DNA of 64,000 nucleotides from Oncomelania hupensis (Eukaryota > Mollusca > Gastropoda > Littorinimorpha > Pomatiopsidae): positions 7,294,224 to 7,358,223 of the forward strand of contig CM072526.1 of the NCBI GenBank assembly GCA_036898135.1. Direction: 5' to 3'. This document shows, in pieces, positions 62,513 through 64,000 of this stretch. Position 1 is the stretch's first letter. The number at the start of each line of letters is the position of its first letter. Under the pieces are notes generated by a model. It saw nothing but the letters and a program-made list of their open reading frames with translations, ran no database searches and had not been told where the DNA came from. A program made the translations under genes and the position numbers.

Positions 62513-62970
62513 ACTGCTTTGCATAATCACAATTATTGTCAAATTCAGTTCAATTTATAAATATGTTATTGTTTCATTTGGTTTGGTTTTCTTGTTGTTT
62601 TTGTATGATTACTTTTTTTCTTTTCTTTAACGCTTGTTGTTGTCGTATAGTCCGCCCCACTGTTTGTTTGTTTGTTGTACATTGCTTAAGGTCCAGTTAA
62701 TTGTTTAGAGTTGTATCAGGACCATTGGACAGGACAGAGCAATACAACAAAGATGACATCAGCTTCATGACACCTCACACGGATCATGTTTACAAGGTCA
62801 TAAAATTAGGAAGCGCTGGAGACGCAGAGTATTCACCTCAATATTTCGAAATCCAGGTTTAAAAAAACAGTATAAAAGGAAATATAAATATATTAAATAA
62901 TAAACATAAGAAATTAACAGGCAGGCAAAGGCAATTACTAGTGCCATATGGCAGAATAAAGTCACCATCA
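62513..62970. other. Unassigned sequence
   Basis: T-rich with GTTT repeats near 62665. No gene seen. Confidence 0.4.
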
Positions 62971-63225
62971 TCTTCACCACCTTACCTATCCCGTAATCTT
63001 GTGAACCGCGAGGGCACCACTGATGATTTGGCAATCAATTCTTTCCATTTCTCTGTTTTCTGCTTCTCTTAGGGCATCACTCAATCTCAGGCCTGTCCAC
63101 TCTACAGTGTTATCTTCCCACCTCTTCTTCTGTCTGTCTCTCTTCCTCCCACCTTGTACTGTCCCCTGAAAGATTATTTTGAATTGTCCATTTGATCTTG
63201 TGACATGGCCACATCAAAGCCACCA
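62971..63225 (-). mobile_element. Divergent RTE-like LINE 3' end
   Basis: Minus strand reads HVTRSNGQFKIIFQGTVQGG, KRWEDNTVEWTGLRLSDALREAE and a GTGGTGCC 3' UTR, then GGGATAGG. It is related to, but clearly different from, the other RTE copies, so it is a second subfamily. Confidence 0.7.
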
Positions 63226-64000
63226 TATCACCAACTAAAATACATTTTGCCTGTTAATTACATATGTTTAGTTTTAAGATTTTTATATTTCCTTTTATAC
63301 TGTGTGACGACACGAGTTTTCAGCACACGCTAATAGTAGCTGTGCAGATTTGTATATAGATCAGAGTTACATATGTCTAGCGCTGCAGTGTACAAAGTTT
63401 TGTATCAGCATTCTTTACTGCGTATGGTAGCTAAGTACGTGTGGGTTTCACGTGGGTAACGCATAGTGCATAATGCATAGTCAGGGAAATTGGGATGCTG
63501 AGCTAAACTCGAGACCTCGTAGCCTACTGTGAACCGGGTAGATTTTAGCCCAGCAGATTGGAGTGGGTAGCTTTTGCAAGCAGACGTTTTTTGGACAGAA
63601 AATGACTTTGTGACAGTAATGTGTCAGGATTAAGTAAAGTACTTCTGTAAGGGTAGAGTCTCCTTGATACGAACCACCCAAGGTCTTGTGCCCTCGTCGG
63701 GACAAGAATGACCAAAGGACTGTAGTGGAAGGAGTATACCGCCATTTATTCAGGGATAATAAGTGTAGGGTTTGCTTCTAAGGGTGTGTGTCCTTCTATT
63801 AGAAACCTCCTAAGGTTCAGTGACCTCGTTGATACTGAAATGTTCCAGTGAATTAGCAAAGCTTTAGCGCATTAACGAACCTTTATTCTCAATGGATAAC
63901 CTTTTGTGGTGTACTGTGACATGTGCTGTGGTGTTTGTATTTGTGTGTCCGTTATTCACAGGCTGAGAATTTAAATGTGAGTGTAAACCGGGTAATTAAG
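63226..64000. other. Unassigned right edge of the window
   Basis: Short phrases suggest retroelement LTR-like sequence (TGTGACGACACGAG at 63301; ends near 64000 undefined), but no second end is available. No gene. Confidence 0.3.

Noticed and set aside
63226..64000. LTR or gene at the right edge
   Set aside because: Only vague LTR-like phrases; no second end, duplication or coding frame to support it.

Overview
This is animal nuclear DNA, most likely from a marine invertebrate. A mollusc is my best guess, inferred from the mix of RTE-type LINEs, Polinton/Maverick, Gmr1-like LTR elements, hAT-like and mariner elements, and duplicated exons of a TIR-like/ZU5 gene. No bacterial operon structure is present. 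Almost all recognisable sequence is transposable elements. The one host gene I can support lies on the minus strand between about 40.5 and 57.3 kb.

Left two thirds (1-37.9 kb) is a Russian-doll nest. A near full-length RTE LINE (671-2160 and 36074-37885, plus strand) is split by a 33.9-kb insertion. That insertion is element B, a DNA transposon with long subrepeat-rich inverted termini (2161-36068, duplicated target AACTG). Inside the left terminus of B, at a TTAA, sits a Polinton/Maverick (2185-21776). It carries a protein-primed family B DNA polymerase, an rve integrase, a packaging ATPase, a probable major capsid protein and a set of small membrane and structural proteins. The Polinton was itself hit by two hAT-like elements with 6-bp target duplications (2375-4003 and 16232-17630). 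The second splits the polymerase gene. The interior of B holds an LTR retrotransposon with 1.7-kb LTRs (22545-35148, target TCGAT). That element is split by a younger LTR retrotransposon with apparently identical 637-bp LTRs (26038-32021, target CCAAG). Both LTR elements have integrase upstream of reverse transcriptase, the Gmr1-like order. The window opens with the 3' LTR of a third member of the younger family (35-670).

The Polinton is decaying. Polymerase, integrase, ATPase and capsid frames are clean apart from the hAT insertion, but at least five other genes carry frameshifts or an in-frame stop. No adenain-like protease was recognised, and a 1.6-kb stretch of satellite and tRNA-like sequence lies between two structural genes. 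Most Polinton start codons directly follow an A-rich TATA-like motif.

Middle (37.9-40.5 kb): an inverted RTE fragment, then about 1.2 kb of a diverged tandem repeat with interstitial TTAGGG-like blocks and GT runs.

Right third (40.5-57.3 kb): five complete and one truncated copy of a roughly 450-bp TIR-like exon, all minus strand. The most downstream copy is fused in one exon to ZU5 and UPA-like domains. The exons lie in a tandem duplication with a unit of about 7.4 kb. The copies differ by insertions, so one serves as the empty site for the other: two solo LTRs and a mariner MITE in one copy, an RTE in the other. The rest (57.3-64 kb) holds LINE fragments, including an L1-type insertion with a 13-bp target duplication, a minus-strand RTE, and unassigned sequence.
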